From: Klebsiella pneumoniae
GTDB taxonomy: Bacteria; Pseudomonadota; Gammaproteobacteria; Pseudomonadales; Pseudohongiellaceae
Length of the DNA: 64,000 nucleotides
Assembly (NCBI GenBank): GCA_945902215.1
Contig: CAMDML010000002.1
Location: 23,030-87,029 of the forward strand
Reading direction: 5' to 3'
Shown here: one piece after another, positions 1 to 8,127 of the stretch
How the letters are laid out: each line of letters begins with the position of its first letter
How positions within the stretch are numbered: position 1 is the stretch's first letter
The notes under the pieces: model-generated
Database searches by the model: none
What the model saw: only the letters and a program-made list of their open reading frames with translations
What the model was told of the DNA's origin: nothing
Position numbers and translations under genes: made by a program

Positions 1-1342
1 AGGGCCAGATCCACATCAGCAGTACTGCCACCAGTGCAAGCGGGACCACCAACAAGCCGATGAAAGGAATCGCGGGCATGTTGATCATCGGGGCCAGCGG
101 ACTCATTTGCTGGAAGAACAGTAGCATCAGGGGAACAAGGCCGAGAAATACCAGCCACTGGATGCGCCATTCGAGGCGGAGTTTGTTGAGAGTGCCAGAC
201 CACCACCCGACTTCGCCAACTGGTGCCGGCTTCGTCCCGAGCCCTTCCGGTTTTGCTGTGGTCAACAGCACGGCAACAGCGCAGAACGATAACCAGAATC
301 CTGGGTTTTGCGGTGCCAGTGGATCAAGTGCGAGGATCAGGGCCAGTGCGAGACACAGCGCATCAACACCCGAGGTCTGTCGCCGCAACAGACGGCCGGC
401 GAACAACACAGCGGCCATGACAAACGCGCGTTGCACCGGCAGTGAAAAGCCCGCCAGTCCGGAATAACACCAGGCTCCCAGCAAGGCGAACCCTGCGGCA
501 ATCTGCGGAGCCGGCCAACGCAGTAACAAAGACGGCCAGCATGTCGCCAGCCCCCAACCCAGCCGGTACAGCATGAGCGCGATCAGTGCGACATGCGCAC
601 CAGAGATCACGATCAGGTGATTAGTGCCAGTCTTGCTGAACAGCTTCCATTCGTTCTCGGATATGCCGTAGTGGTCGCCGATGGTCAGTGCGCGGATCAA
701 ATGGGGATAGTGTAGGCCCTCAACAGCGGCAAGTTTCCGGACCAAGGCAAAACGCAGGCGAGTGAACCAACGCTGGCCGGACCCGTCTGCAAGTAAAACG
801 TTGTCTGCGCTCTCCCTTACATACCCGGTGGCGCGAATCTGGTTCTGCATCAGCCAGGCTTCGTAATCGAAGCCACCCGGATTGGCAAAACCATGCGGAA
901 GTCGCAAACGCAACTGCAACTGCCAACGCTCGCCCGGTGCGATCGGCAGTGGCTGGTACAGATTGATCAGAACCTTCGAGGCGCTTTCTGTTGCTGTGGT
1001 AAATTTACAGTCGGCCAGCACAGCTTCCGTACAGAGCGCTTCGATATTGAATTCAAAGCGCAAAGAACGCTCGGTCTGCTGCGGCAGGCTCCACGCAGTG
1101 CCTTGCGTCCATACATCAACACCATCGAGCTCTGCCGGCCAGCGGGCGCCAATGCTACCGTGCGCATAGATGAGTAACCAGCCGCAACCGAGCACAAAAG
1201 CACCCGGCACACGCAAAACCTTGTGGCAGTGCAGCAGCACGCCAAGTACAAGCAGGCAAAGAATCAAGACCAGCGAGGGAACCTGCGGCACAAAGCCACA
1301 GACGATCAAACCCGATGAAAACGCGAGCGTCCATATGCGCAT
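1..1342 (-). CDS. comEC: ComEC/Rec2-type DNA uptake channel protein, 3' end cut by window edge
   Basis: The open frame begins at ATG 1342, with an AAGGA-type ribosome site about 10 bases upstream, and is still open at base 1, so roughly 447 residues are visible. The N-terminus has hydrophobic segments. A soluble DUF4131-like region follows, and then the competence-domain signature region with TNHLIVISGAHVALIALML, the hallmark of ComEC. More membrane helices continue to the window edge. ComEC forms the inner-membrane channel that takes up single-stranded DNA during natural transformation. The C-terminal metallo-beta-lactamase domain, if present, lies outside the window. It follows the lol genes on the same strand after a gap of about 70 bases, an arrangement I recall from Pseudomonas. 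The family call is firm; actual competence is not shown. Confidence 0.9.
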   Translation of the reverse strand, partial: MRIWTLAFSSGLIVCGFVPQVPSLVLILCLLVLGVLLHCHKVLRVPGAFVLGCGWLLIYAHGSIGARWPAELDGVDVWTQGTAWSLPQQTERSLRFEFNIEALCTEAVLADCKFTTATESASKVLINLYQPLPIAPGERWQLQLRLRLPHGFANPGGFDYEAWLMQNQIRATGYVRESADNVLLADGSGQRWFTRLRFALVRKLAAVEGLHYPHLIRALTIGDHYGISENEWKLFSKTGTNHLIVISGAHVALIALMLYRLGWGLATCWPSLLLRWPAPQIAAGFALLGAWCYSGLAGFSLPVQRAFVMAAVLFAGRLLRRQTSGVDALCLALALILALDPLAPQNPGFWLSFCAVAVLLTTAKPEGLGTKPAPVGEVGWWSGTLNKLRLEWRIQWLVFLGLVPLMLLFFQQMSPLAPMINMPAIPFIGLLVVPLALVAVLLMWIWP

Positions 1343-1413
1343 GACAGCATCCTTGCCAAAGAGAGTTGCAGTTTAGTACAGATTGGTACGGGCGCCAGAA
1401 AGAATCCTGGACC

Positions 1414-1974
1414 TTAGCGAAACAGCAATGGCGCCTGTGCGAGAGTCAGGTAGATACGCATCTGCTTGCGGCGCGGATACCAGTCCACCAGGAACACGGC
1501 CAAAGCCTCCCACAGCGCAACCCACGCAGCGATATTGACACCCTCAGCGAACACGTTGGCAATCACGCCGCGCTCGAGCCCGATCCAGCGGCTCAGCAAT
1601 ACTGAACACACGAGTATCGCGGTGCCAATCAGCACAAACATGGTGGAACGCGTGAACATCTTGTGCATTTGCATACGCTCCTTCCCTGCCAGGTACTGGA
1701 AATAGGTGGCGACGCTGCGCCGGATGCGCTCGAATGTATCCTCATCGTGGTGCTGGTTAAAGGTGAAGCGGATGGCGAAAATCTGTGGCAGCAGTTCTTC
1801 GGCACAGTCAGTCAGGTAGTCGACAAGATCCTGGTTCAGGTCGCGGCGGATATACGGCGCGTTGCGGTCAAAGTTGTTGTAGAGGTCTTCGGCCTTGTCG
1901 GTGGCCACGTCGAGGCACAGCATGCCGTGCATGTCGCGTTCGTAGCGGCTCTGGACTGAGTGTTTGCTACTCAT
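1414..1974 (-). CDS. Conserved hypothetical inner-membrane protein downstream of lolE
   Basis: A 186-residue protein that I cannot name. The first 100 residues are soluble and charged, with acidic and aromatic residues and no signal peptide. Two hydrophobic segments follow (about 112-128 and 140-162), then a basic tail with the pattern W-x-A-L-W-E-A-x-x-x-F-L-x-D-W-x-P-x-R-R. I recall similar tryptophan/arginine endings in unannotated small membrane proteins. The positive-inside rule suggests both termini are cytoplasmic. Its start overlaps the end of lolE by 8 bases in the same style as the lolC/D/E overlaps, so it is almost certainly the last gene of that operon. A role linked to lipoprotein sorting is only an inference from position. 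Confidence 0.75.
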   Translation of the reverse strand: MSSKHSVQSRYERDMHGMLCLDVATDKAEDLYNNFDRNAPYIRRDLNQDLVDYLTDCAEELLPQIFAIRFTFNQHHDEDTFERIRRSVATYFQYLAGKERMQMHKMFTRSTMFVLIGTAILVCSVLLSRWIGLERGVIANVFAEGVNIAAWVALWEALAVFLVDWYPRRKQMRIYLTLAQAPLLFR

Positions 1975-3223
1975 AACGCAGTATTTCCGCCGGCCTGACC
2001 CCGGCTGCGCGTGCTGCGGGGTACAGCGTGGCGAGCAAACTCAGCAGCAGTGCCAGCGCACTGACCAGCACCACATCGATGGCCCGAATCTCGGTCGGCA
2101 GATAATTGACGGGATAAATATCGGAGCTGAGGAACTGAATGCCGAATAGTGTTTCCAACCCGGCGACCAAGTCGCCGGCAACCAGGGCAAAGCCGATGCC
2201 CAGTACAACGCCAAGCACTGTACCGATTAGACCAATGATGAAGCCCTGCACAAGAAAGATGCGACGGATCGTGCCGAGCGGTGTGCCCATGGTGCGCAGG
2301 ATTGCAATGTCGCCCTGTTTGTCGCGCACTACCATGATCAGGCTGACGATGACGTTGAAGGCGGCAACGCCCACCAGCAAGGTCAGCAAGAGGCCAACCA
2401 GGGTCTTTGAGACGCGTATGTTTTCGTAGATGTTGCCGTAGTTGTAAGTCCAGTCGGCGAAACTTAAACCTTCCGGCAGACTCAGGCGCAGGGCTTCGGT
2501 GATGGCGTAAGCCTCAAACAAATCGGTTGTCTGGATCCGGTAGCCCTGGATGCGGTTGTCGAGCCGGTACAGGCGCTGCGCGTCGGCCAGATGCACCAGA
2601 GCAAGGTTACTGTCGAGTTGCGAGCCAACGTCGAAGATGCCCTGCACTATAAAGGCACGCTTGCGGTGGAACTCACCCATCGGGGTGATCGGCACCACGG
2701 TGGAGACCAGCATCACCCGATCCCCGAGCTTTACTCTGAGCAATTCGGCGAGTCCGGTGCCGATCACAATGCCATATTCGCCAGGCTCGAGCGCGTCCAG
2801 ACGGCCACTCGTCATGAAGCGGCTGATAATGGACACCTGTTCTTCCTGGGCGGGATCAACGCCGTTCAACAGAATGCCTTTGGTAGTGCCATTGGCGAGG
2901 AGCATGCCCTGCAGCTGCATCCAGGGGGCGAGAGCACGGACGCCTTCGGTGCCACGGATCGTTGCTACCATTGGCTGCCACTCACTCTCGCTGAGCAGAA
3001 ACTCGTTGCGCGCGCTGGTCACGGTGATGTGTGGCACCAATGCGAGAATGCGTTGCTGCAGCTCACGATCGAAGCCGTTCATGACGGACAACACAGTGAT
3101 TAACACCGAGACGCCAAGTGCAAGGCCGAGTACCGACAACAAGGAAATAAAGCCCACCAGCAAGTTGCGTGAACGCAAGGAAGCATAACGGCTGCCGATA
3201 TAGAGCGCGGTGCTCTTAGGCAT
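1967..3223 (-). CDS. lolE: Lipoprotein-releasing ABC transporter permease LolE (LolC/E family)
   Basis: Inner-membrane permease of the LolCDE complex, which extracts outer-membrane lipoproteins from the inner membrane and hands them to LolA. The start at 3223 ([10 protein letters not shown]) is preferred over the upstream in-frame start because it has an AGGGG ribosome site and gives the family N-terminus with the YIGSRY..R motif. One transmembrane helix lies near residues 20-45, then a large periplasmic MacB-like domain. The C-terminal half has the three-helix FtsX domain, including the cytoplasmic coupling motif around DIAILRTMGTP. It overlaps lolD by 8 bases. lolC and lolE are paralogues; naming this second copy LolE follows gene order only. 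Confidence 0.92.
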   Translation of the reverse strand: MPKSTALYIGSRYASLRSRNLLVGFISLLSVLGLALGVSVLITVLSVMNGFDRELQQRILALVPHITVTSARNEFLLSESEWQPMVATIRGTEGVRALAPWMQLQGMLLANGTTKGILLNGVDPAQEEQVSIISRFMTSGRLDALEPGEYGIVIGTGLAELLRVKLGDRVMLVSTVVPITPMGEFHRKRAFIVQGIFDVGSQLDSNLALVHLADAQRLYRLDNRIQGYRIQTTDLFEAYAITEALRLSLPEGLSFADWTYNYGNIYENIRVSKTLVGLLLTLLVGVAAFNVIVSLIMVVRDKQGDIAILRTMGTPLGTIRRIFLVQGFIIGLIGTVLGVVLGIGFALVAGDLVAGLETLFGIQFLSSDIYPVNYLPTEIRAIDVVLVSALALLLSLLATLYPAARAAGVRPAEILRYE

Positions 3224-3914
3224 CGGTGTGCCCCTGATACAGAACCAGCTTGCCGTCCTGCAGCACAAGCGTGCGGTTCATCTGCGCAGCGAGGTTCGTG
3301 TCATGCGTTACCAGCACGAAGCTGATGTGCAGTTGCGCGTTGAGCTCCCGGATCAGCTCATGAATGGTATGCGCGGTGGCGCGGTCGAGGTTGCCGGTGG
3401 GCTCGTCCATCAACACGCAAGCTGGATTGTTGACCAGCGCACGTGCAATCGCAACACGCTGCCGTTCACCGCCAGACAGTTGCGCCGGGCGATGTGTCAG
3501 GCGTTCTGCCAGACCTACGCGCCCGAGCAGTGCAGCCGCACGCTGCAGGCAATCGGCATAGGGCAGACCGGCAATGATCAGCGGCATTGCCACATTCTCC
3601 TGCGCTGTGAACTCACCGAGCAGATGGTGGAACTGGTAGACGAAGCCAAGGCTCTGATTACGGATGCGATCTTGCTCGCGTCCCGACAGCGTGGATATGT
3701 CCTGACCCTTGATGAACACCTTGCCGCTGGTCGGCGTGTCAATGCTACCGAGCAGGTTCAGAAGAGTGGTTTTGCCTGAACCGGATACACCGATAATCGC
3801 CAGCTTCTCGCCAGCGCGCACTTCCAGGTCGACGTTGTTGAGCACAGTCAGTACATGGTCGCCCTGGGTGAATGACTTGCTGAGTTGCCGGCAGGCCAGA
3901 ACAACGTCATTCAT
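3216..3914 (-). CDS. lolD: Lipoprotein-releasing ABC transporter ATPase LolD
   Basis: Cytoplasmic ATPase subunit that powers LolCE, about 232 residues, the usual size for LolD. Visible motifs are Walker [10 protein letters not shown], signature [15 protein letters not shown], Walker [13 protein letters not shown] and the switch histidine in VLVTHD. The start at 3914 ([15 protein letters not shown]) is chosen because the upstream extension lies inside lolC in another frame and lacks family character. The start overlaps the lolC stop by 8 bases and the end overlaps lolE by 8 bases, so translation of the three genes is probably coupled. Confidence 0.96.
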   Translation of the reverse strand: MNDVVLACRQLSKSFTQGDHVLTVLNNVDLEVRAGEKLAIIGVSGSGKTTLLNLLGSIDTPTSGKVFIKGQDISTLSGREQDRIRNQSLGFVYQFHHLLGEFTAQENVAMPLIIAGLPYADCLQRAAALLGRVGLAERLTHRPAQLSGGERQRVAIARALVNNPACVLMDEPTGNLDRATAHTIHELIRELNAQLHISFVLVTHDTNLAAQMNRTLVLQDGKLVLYQGHTDA

Positions 3915-5163
3915 AGCGCAATACCTGGGCAGGCATGATGTGGGAAGCTTTCCACGCGGGGTACAAGGTGGCAAGAAAGCTGATGACGAGCGCGGCGCCG
4001 CAGGTAACGGCGACATCGCGCCAGTGCAATTCGGAAGGTAATGAGCTCAGCATGTAGAGCCCGCCGGGACTGACCAGATTCTCGACCCAGCCGGAGATGC
4101 CGGCGAAATTTACCGCGATTAATATGCCAGTGACTGCACCGAGCAGAATACCCATCACCCCGACCACGCTACCCTGCACGAGAAATATCCCCATCACAGT
4201 GCGTTGCCCCGCGCCCATTGTGCGCAGGATCGCGATATCGGCCTGTTTCTCGGCCACGACCATCACCAGGGTGGAGACAATGTTGAAGGCGCCAATGGCG
4301 ACAATCATCATCAACATAAACCAGGTCATGATCTTTTCCAGTTTTAGCGCGTTGAACAGTGCGGCTTCGGTGACACTCCAATCTTCGCCACTGTACTCAG
4401 GACCTGGCAAGAGTTCGCTCAACAGTTGCAGGCCGGCGGCGACTTCACGGCCGGCGGCATCGATATCAGTGAACTTCAGCCGCAAGTGCAACTGTTCCCC
4501 CGGTTCAGTGATCCCCAGCAAGGGCAGACTGTCATCGATGTGAATCAGTGCCAGATTTGCACCGATACTGAACTGCACATCGAAAATGCCAGCCACAACG
4601 AAGCGATGCATGTTGAGACTAAGATCGGTGCCAGCCGCGTTGCTGCGAGGCACAACGAGGTTTACAGAATCGCCGATGTCGAGCCGCAGATTGCCAGCCA
4701 GTGCGCGACCAAGCACGATGCGCTGGGCGCCGGGCACGAGTTCAGCAAGACTGCCGGCCAACATGTTGTTCTCGATGGGCGACACCTGCCCTTCCCGGTC
4801 CGGATCAATACCGCGCACCTGCGTGACCTGATGGTAGCCGCGCTGGCTCAGCATGGCTTCGGTAAGGATGTAAGGCGCGACTGCGCCAACGCTGTCCATG
4901 CCTGCAAGCACATCAACAGCGGTTTGAACGTCAGTGAAACCGGGTGTTGCGCTGATGTCTCCGTGCGGTACGGTGATCAGCGTGCGTTCGCGCTGCATGC
5001 CCTGCAGGCCATTGAAGATGGAGAGAACGATGATCAGGGCCAACACGCCAAGCGTGAGGCCTGCCATCGAGATCAGCGAAGTAAAAGAGATAAAACGATT
5101 GTCCTTCCGGGCCAGGATGTAGCGCAGGCCGATGAAGAGCGCAGGGATACGTGGACGAGTCAT
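3907..5163 (-). CDS. lolC: Lipoprotein-releasing ABC transporter permease LolC (LolC/E family)
   Basis: First gene of the lolCDE operon, 418 residues from ATG 5163 (MTRPRIPALFIGLRYILARK). An in-frame ATG at 5181 is possible, and neither start has a good ribosome site. The topology matches LolE: one N-terminal helix with SLISMAGLTLGVLALI, a periplasmic domain, then an FtsX-type three-helix bundle with the coupling motif around ADIAILRTMGAGQRT. In E. coli it is LolC that recruits LolA through a periplasmic hook, which would be in the large middle domain. A perfect palindrome sits 23 bases upstream of the start and may lie in the leader or separate this operon from the recombinase gene. Confidence 0.92.
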   Translation of the reverse strand: MTRPRIPALFIGLRYILARKDNRFISFTSLISMAGLTLGVLALIIVLSIFNGLQGMQRERTLITVPHGDISATPGFTDVQTAVDVLAGMDSVGAVAPYILTEAMLSQRGYHQVTQVRGIDPDREGQVSPIENNMLAGSLAELVPGAQRIVLGRALAGNLRLDIGDSVNLVVPRSNAAGTDLSLNMHRFVVAGIFDVQFSIGANLALIHIDDSLPLLGITEPGEQLHLRLKFTDIDAAGREVAAGLQLLSELLPGPEYSGEDWSVTEAALFNALKLEKIMTWFMLMMIVAIGAFNIVSTLVMVVAEKQADIAILRTMGAGQRTVMGIFLVQGSVVGVMGILLGAVTGILIAVNFAGISGWVENLVSPGGLYMLSSLPSELHWRDVAVTCGAALVISFLATLYPAWKASHIMPAQVLRYE

Positions 5164-5185
5164 GCGGCGATTATCAATCATATAC

Positions 5186-5211
5186 GGGGTCAGAGCTTAA
5201 GCTCTGACCCC
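5186..5211. repeat. Perfect 26-bp palindrome between lolC and the recombinase gene
   Basis: Bases 5186-5198 (GGGGTCAGAGCTT) are the exact reverse complement of 5199-5211, giving a 13-bp arm palindrome with no spacer. It lies downstream of the recombinase gene and immediately upstream of lolC, both on the minus strand. No T-run follows on either strand, so it is not a standard intrinsic terminator. I recall GGGGTCAGAGC-type palindromes as dispersed elements in other gammaproteobacteria; membership here is inferred. It could also be an operator for lolCDE or stall read-through from the recombinase gene. Confidence 0.9.
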
Positions 5212-5225
5212 TACGCCTTGGGATA

Positions 5226-5942
5226 TTACAGCGATGCCAGAGGTTGGTCATGCAACAGTTGACCGGCTTGATGTTGGTGCCGCTTGAGCAAGCGCTGCAC
5301 GGTCTTGAAGCTGATCGGCATCACCGGCGTGCTGACTTCTGCCGAGATCGCGCGCAGCGACTTGCCCTGCTGGTTCATGCGGATGATGTGCTTGAGCACC
5401 TTCTGCTCCATCGGGTTTTCAATCAACCGCCCGTTGGAATGGATCAGGTAACCGAAGGGGCGGCTGCCACCCAGGAAACGACCTTTGCTGCGCTGACGCT
5501 GCTTGACGGTCTTTATCCTCTCAGTGGAGCGGCGCTTCTCGATGCCATGGAATACGCGCAGCATCTTTTCAAAGGGAGGACAGAACTGTGGGTTGGTGAG
5601 GTCGCCTTCGAGGTCGACAACGTAGAGACGGATCTTCCGCTTGCGTAACTGTTTTACGACAGTCTGCATGTCTTCGCAGGAACTGAACATGCGCTCCAAG
5701 GTACAGGTAACGACGATGTCGCCGGATTCGAGTTTGTTTGCGAGCCGCTGCCAGCCCTCACGCTGCGCCAGGTCCACGGACCAGAGCAGACTTTGGTCGA
5801 GGATGTTTTCGTTGACGCGCATGCCAACGCGCAGGGCATAGGTATGCAGCCGCAGACTTTCCTTCTCAAGAAGTTCATCGAGTTGCGTGCCGGATTCGAC
5901 TTCCTCGATCTCCGAGGTGCGGGCATAACTGTAAACGGCCAT
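5226..5942 (-). CDS. Serine-recombinase (resolvase) family protein with degenerate active-site motif
   Basis: 238 residues from ATG 5942, with an excellent ribosome site (AGGAAGGAG). The N-terminal part has the resolvase layout: YSYARTS near residues 4-10 carries the candidate nucleophile Ser10 and Arg8. A charged helix region around residues 130-150 (EKRRSTERIKTVKQRQRSKGR) is followed by a short DNA-binding tail with a possible helix-turn-helix near 195-225. The second catalytic motif, usually L-D-R-L-x-R-S, reads LERMFSS here, so the usual Asp is Glu and the second Arg is lost. The protein may be a domesticated or inactive recombinase, or a family with a different active site. It stands next to a gene remnant and a palindrome, consistent with a past insertion. 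Confidence 0.75.
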   Translation of the reverse strand: MAVYSYARTSEIEEVESGTQLDELLEKESLRLHTYALRVGMRVNENILDQSLLWSVDLAQREGWQRLANKLESGDIVVTCTLERMFSSCEDMQTVVKQLRKRKIRLYVVDLEGDLTNPQFCPPFEKMLRVFHGIEKRRSTERIKTVKQRQRSKGRFLGGSRPFGYLIHSNGRLIENPMEQKVLKHIIRMNQQGKSLRAISAEVSTPVMPISFKTVQRLLKRHQHQAGQLLHDQPLASL

Positions 5943-6144
5943 AAGCGTTCTCCTTCCTGCGCAGCTTTGCTATATTTTTTATTGTTTTTTATGAGTTGCG
6001 GTGCTTTCTTCAGGTAAAGCTTTAATTTGCATTCTGGCGGCCGTTATTGTGTCTCTGTCTGTGCAATAATCAACCGGGGTCGCGATTCTAATCATTATGA
6101 TTTTAGCTATGCAAGCTAAATTATGGATTATTCAGGATTTTTGA

Positions 6145-6582
6145 GATGGCTATAGAGCTGTTTCAGGGTTGGCCGCCCCGAAGCTCGGCTACTTCTGGCG
6201 CCATCACGCTTTCCTGCACACTACCCGCTCCTTCGAGGAGGCGAACTACTTCAATCCGACCTTCTGGAGTCTTTCAGTCGAATTTGAGTTTTATATTCTG
6301 CAGCCACTACTGGCCCTGCTGGGTCGTCGACTAACGCAGACCTGCCTGCGCTCCTCCCGGAGTTTCTGGCCAGGAGTCTGTTATACCGTGTGGCGCAAGC
6401 TGGGCAAGGGCGGAGGCTGAATTGGCAATCAGGCAAAGCTATGGCGGCTTTCGCGCTGGGATTTTGTACTGCTGGCCGCTGTCTTGACGCTGACATTCGC
6501 CGCGGTGCTGTACTCCCTCTACGAAAATCCGCTACGAAAATCCGCTACGCAATTTGGGCAGGTGTATAGGCATGCAACCTGA
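6145..6582 (+). pseudogene. Remnant of an acyltransferase-3 (OafA-like) membrane protein gene
   Basis: Two fragments in different frames resemble an O-acyltransferase. Bases 6145-6420 encode a stretch with NPTFWSLSVEFEFYILQPLL, the WSL..E..FY..P signature of acyltransferase-3 proteins. From about 6440, in another frame, follows a final helix and the family-style ending LYSLYENPLRK, stopping at 6580-6582. The N-terminal half is absent and the middle is shortened. A 13-bp unit (CTACGAAAATCCG) is duplicated in tandem at 6519-6531 and 6532-6544. No intact product is possible. It abuts the 3' end of nuoN. Confidence 0.75.
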
Positions 6583-6591
6583 AAAGACGGG

Positions 6592-8061
6592 CTAGAAAGT
6601 ACTGGCCAGACTCTGCAGTGTCGCGATCAGCGGCATTGGGTAGACGCCGAGCCAGAGGATGGCGATAGTCATCGCAGCCATTACCGCCCGGACTCCGAAT
6701 GGCAACCTGGCGGCGGCCGGATCGTCTTTCAGGTCAGCTGCAGCTGGCTGTAGCATCATGTAGATGATGCGCAAGTAGTAGTAGAGACCAATCGCACTGC
6801 CGGCGATCAGCATCGTGAGCAGGAACCACAACTCCCCTTCCACGCCAGTCGTGAAAACATAGAACTTGCCGATAAAGCCAGCGGTCAGCGGAATGCCGGC
6901 CAGCGAAAACAGCACAACGATCATTACCGAGGACAGCCACGGATTGCGCCAGAACAGACCTTGGTAGTCGCTGATGTGGTCCAGCTCCTTGCCGGAGTTG
7001 GACAAGGCGCTCGTCACCGCGAAACCGCCCAGCGACATCAGGAAATACGCCGCCATGTAGTAGCTCATGCTTTCAATGCTGAGAATGTCGGGCACGGCTG
7101 CCGCTGCAATTACAACGACCAGCAAATAGCCGAGATGCGCGATAGAGGAATAGGCAAACAGGCGCTTCACGTTACTCTGCATCAGTGCCAGCAGGTTGCC
7201 GAAAATCATCGAGGCAGCGGCCATCAACGACAGCACAATCGTAATGGCAGGGAAAGCAAAAGCTTCAGCTTCCAGCAGAAAGCGCAGGCTAACGGCCACC
7301 ATGGCCGCTTTGGAGATCGTTGCAAGAAAAGCGGTGACCGGCACCGGCGCACCTTCATAGACATCCGGCGTCCACATGTGGAAAGGCACCAGCGACAGCT
7401 TGAACGCAATGCCAGCGATGATCATGAGGAAGCCAACGAGGAGAATCAGGTTGGCGTTACCGTCGGTCAGTGCGGCGGCGGCAGTGCCCAGTCGCGCGAA
7501 TTCGAAAGTACCCAGCATGGCGTACACCAGAGCCATACCGAACAGGATAGTCGCCGAGGCAATACCGGACAGGATCAGGTATTTGAGTGCCGCTTCCAAC
7601 GGGAACTTGGCGACTTTGGCGGAATGAATCGGATACGCGATCATCGCGTAGAGGCTGATGCCGATCATCTCCATGCCGATGAACATGGACACAAAATGAT
7701 TGCTGGAGGACAGCACCACGCCACCGAGGGTGCCGGTCAGGACCAGGATGTAGAACTCTTCGTTTTGTTCGTTGTGCTTCTCAAAATAAGGATAGGCAAG
7801 AGCGGTGACGCCAATCGCTCCGATGATGCAGAGCGCGGAGAAGAACAGACTGTATTCATCAATGATCAACAGCGGCGTAACTTGCAAGGGTGTCACGGGG
7901 GTAATGAAGACAAACACCAGCAGCGAGGCAAACAGCCCGGCTTGCGTCAGTGAATTGATCAGGCCGTGGTCGCGCTTAAACGCAGCCGTAACCATCACTA
8001 CCACCGTAGACACGGTCAGCAGGATGATCTGGAGCAGGTCGATTAGCTGTTCGGAACTCAT
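6592..8061 (-). CDS. nuoN: NADH-quinone oxidoreductase subunit N
   Basis: Antiporter-like proton-channel subunit of respiratory complex I, 489 residues (E. coli NuoN is about 485). The sequence is hydrophobic throughout, with about 14 predicted helices. It contains the family regions GMEMIGISLYAMIAY (conserved helix-5 Glu) and SLVPFHMWTPDVYEGAPVPVTAF (Pro-containing discontinuous helix). The Lys-bearing SNVKRLFAYSSIAHLGYLL follows. It is the last gene of the nuo operon, 66 bases after nuoM. No clear terminator hairpin was seen after it; the acyltransferase remnant converges from the other side. Confidence 0.97.
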   Translation of the reverse strand: MSSEQLIDLLQIILLTVSTVVVMVTAAFKRDHGLINSLTQAGLFASLLVFVFITPVTPLQVTPLLIIDEYSLFFSALCIIGAIGVTALAYPYFEKHNEQNEEFYILVLTGTLGGVVLSSSNHFVSMFIGMEMIGISLYAMIAYPIHSAKVAKFPLEAALKYLILSGIASATILFGMALVYAMLGTFEFARLGTAAAALTDGNANLILLVGFLMIIAGIAFKLSLVPFHMWTPDVYEGAPVPVTAFLATISKAAMVAVSLRFLLEAEAFAFPAITIVLSLMAAASMIFGNLLALMQSNVKRLFAYSSIAHLGYLLVVVIAAAAVPDILSIESMSYYMAAYFLMSLGGFAVTSALSNSGKELDHISDYQGLFWRNPWLSSVMIVVLFSLAGIPLTAGFIGKFYVFTTGVEGELWFLLTMLIAGSAIGLYYYLRIIYMMLQPAAADLKDDPAAARLPFGVRAVMAAMTIAILWLGVYPMPLIATLQSLASTF

Positions 8062-8127
8062 GTCATATGCCTACTATTTTAAAGGACTGCCGCGGGCGCT
8101 GGTATATCCTTGCCATTGGCGTTGCCA

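Noticed and set aside
60..467. 135-codon plus-strand frame at the left edge
   Set aside because: It lies antisense to comEC, whose minus-strand frame carries clear family motifs and membrane helices.
6961..7953. 330-codon plus-strand frame opposite nuoN
   Set aside because: It is a shadow of a hydrophobic membrane gene, giving a His/Arg/Gln-rich pseudo-protein without features.
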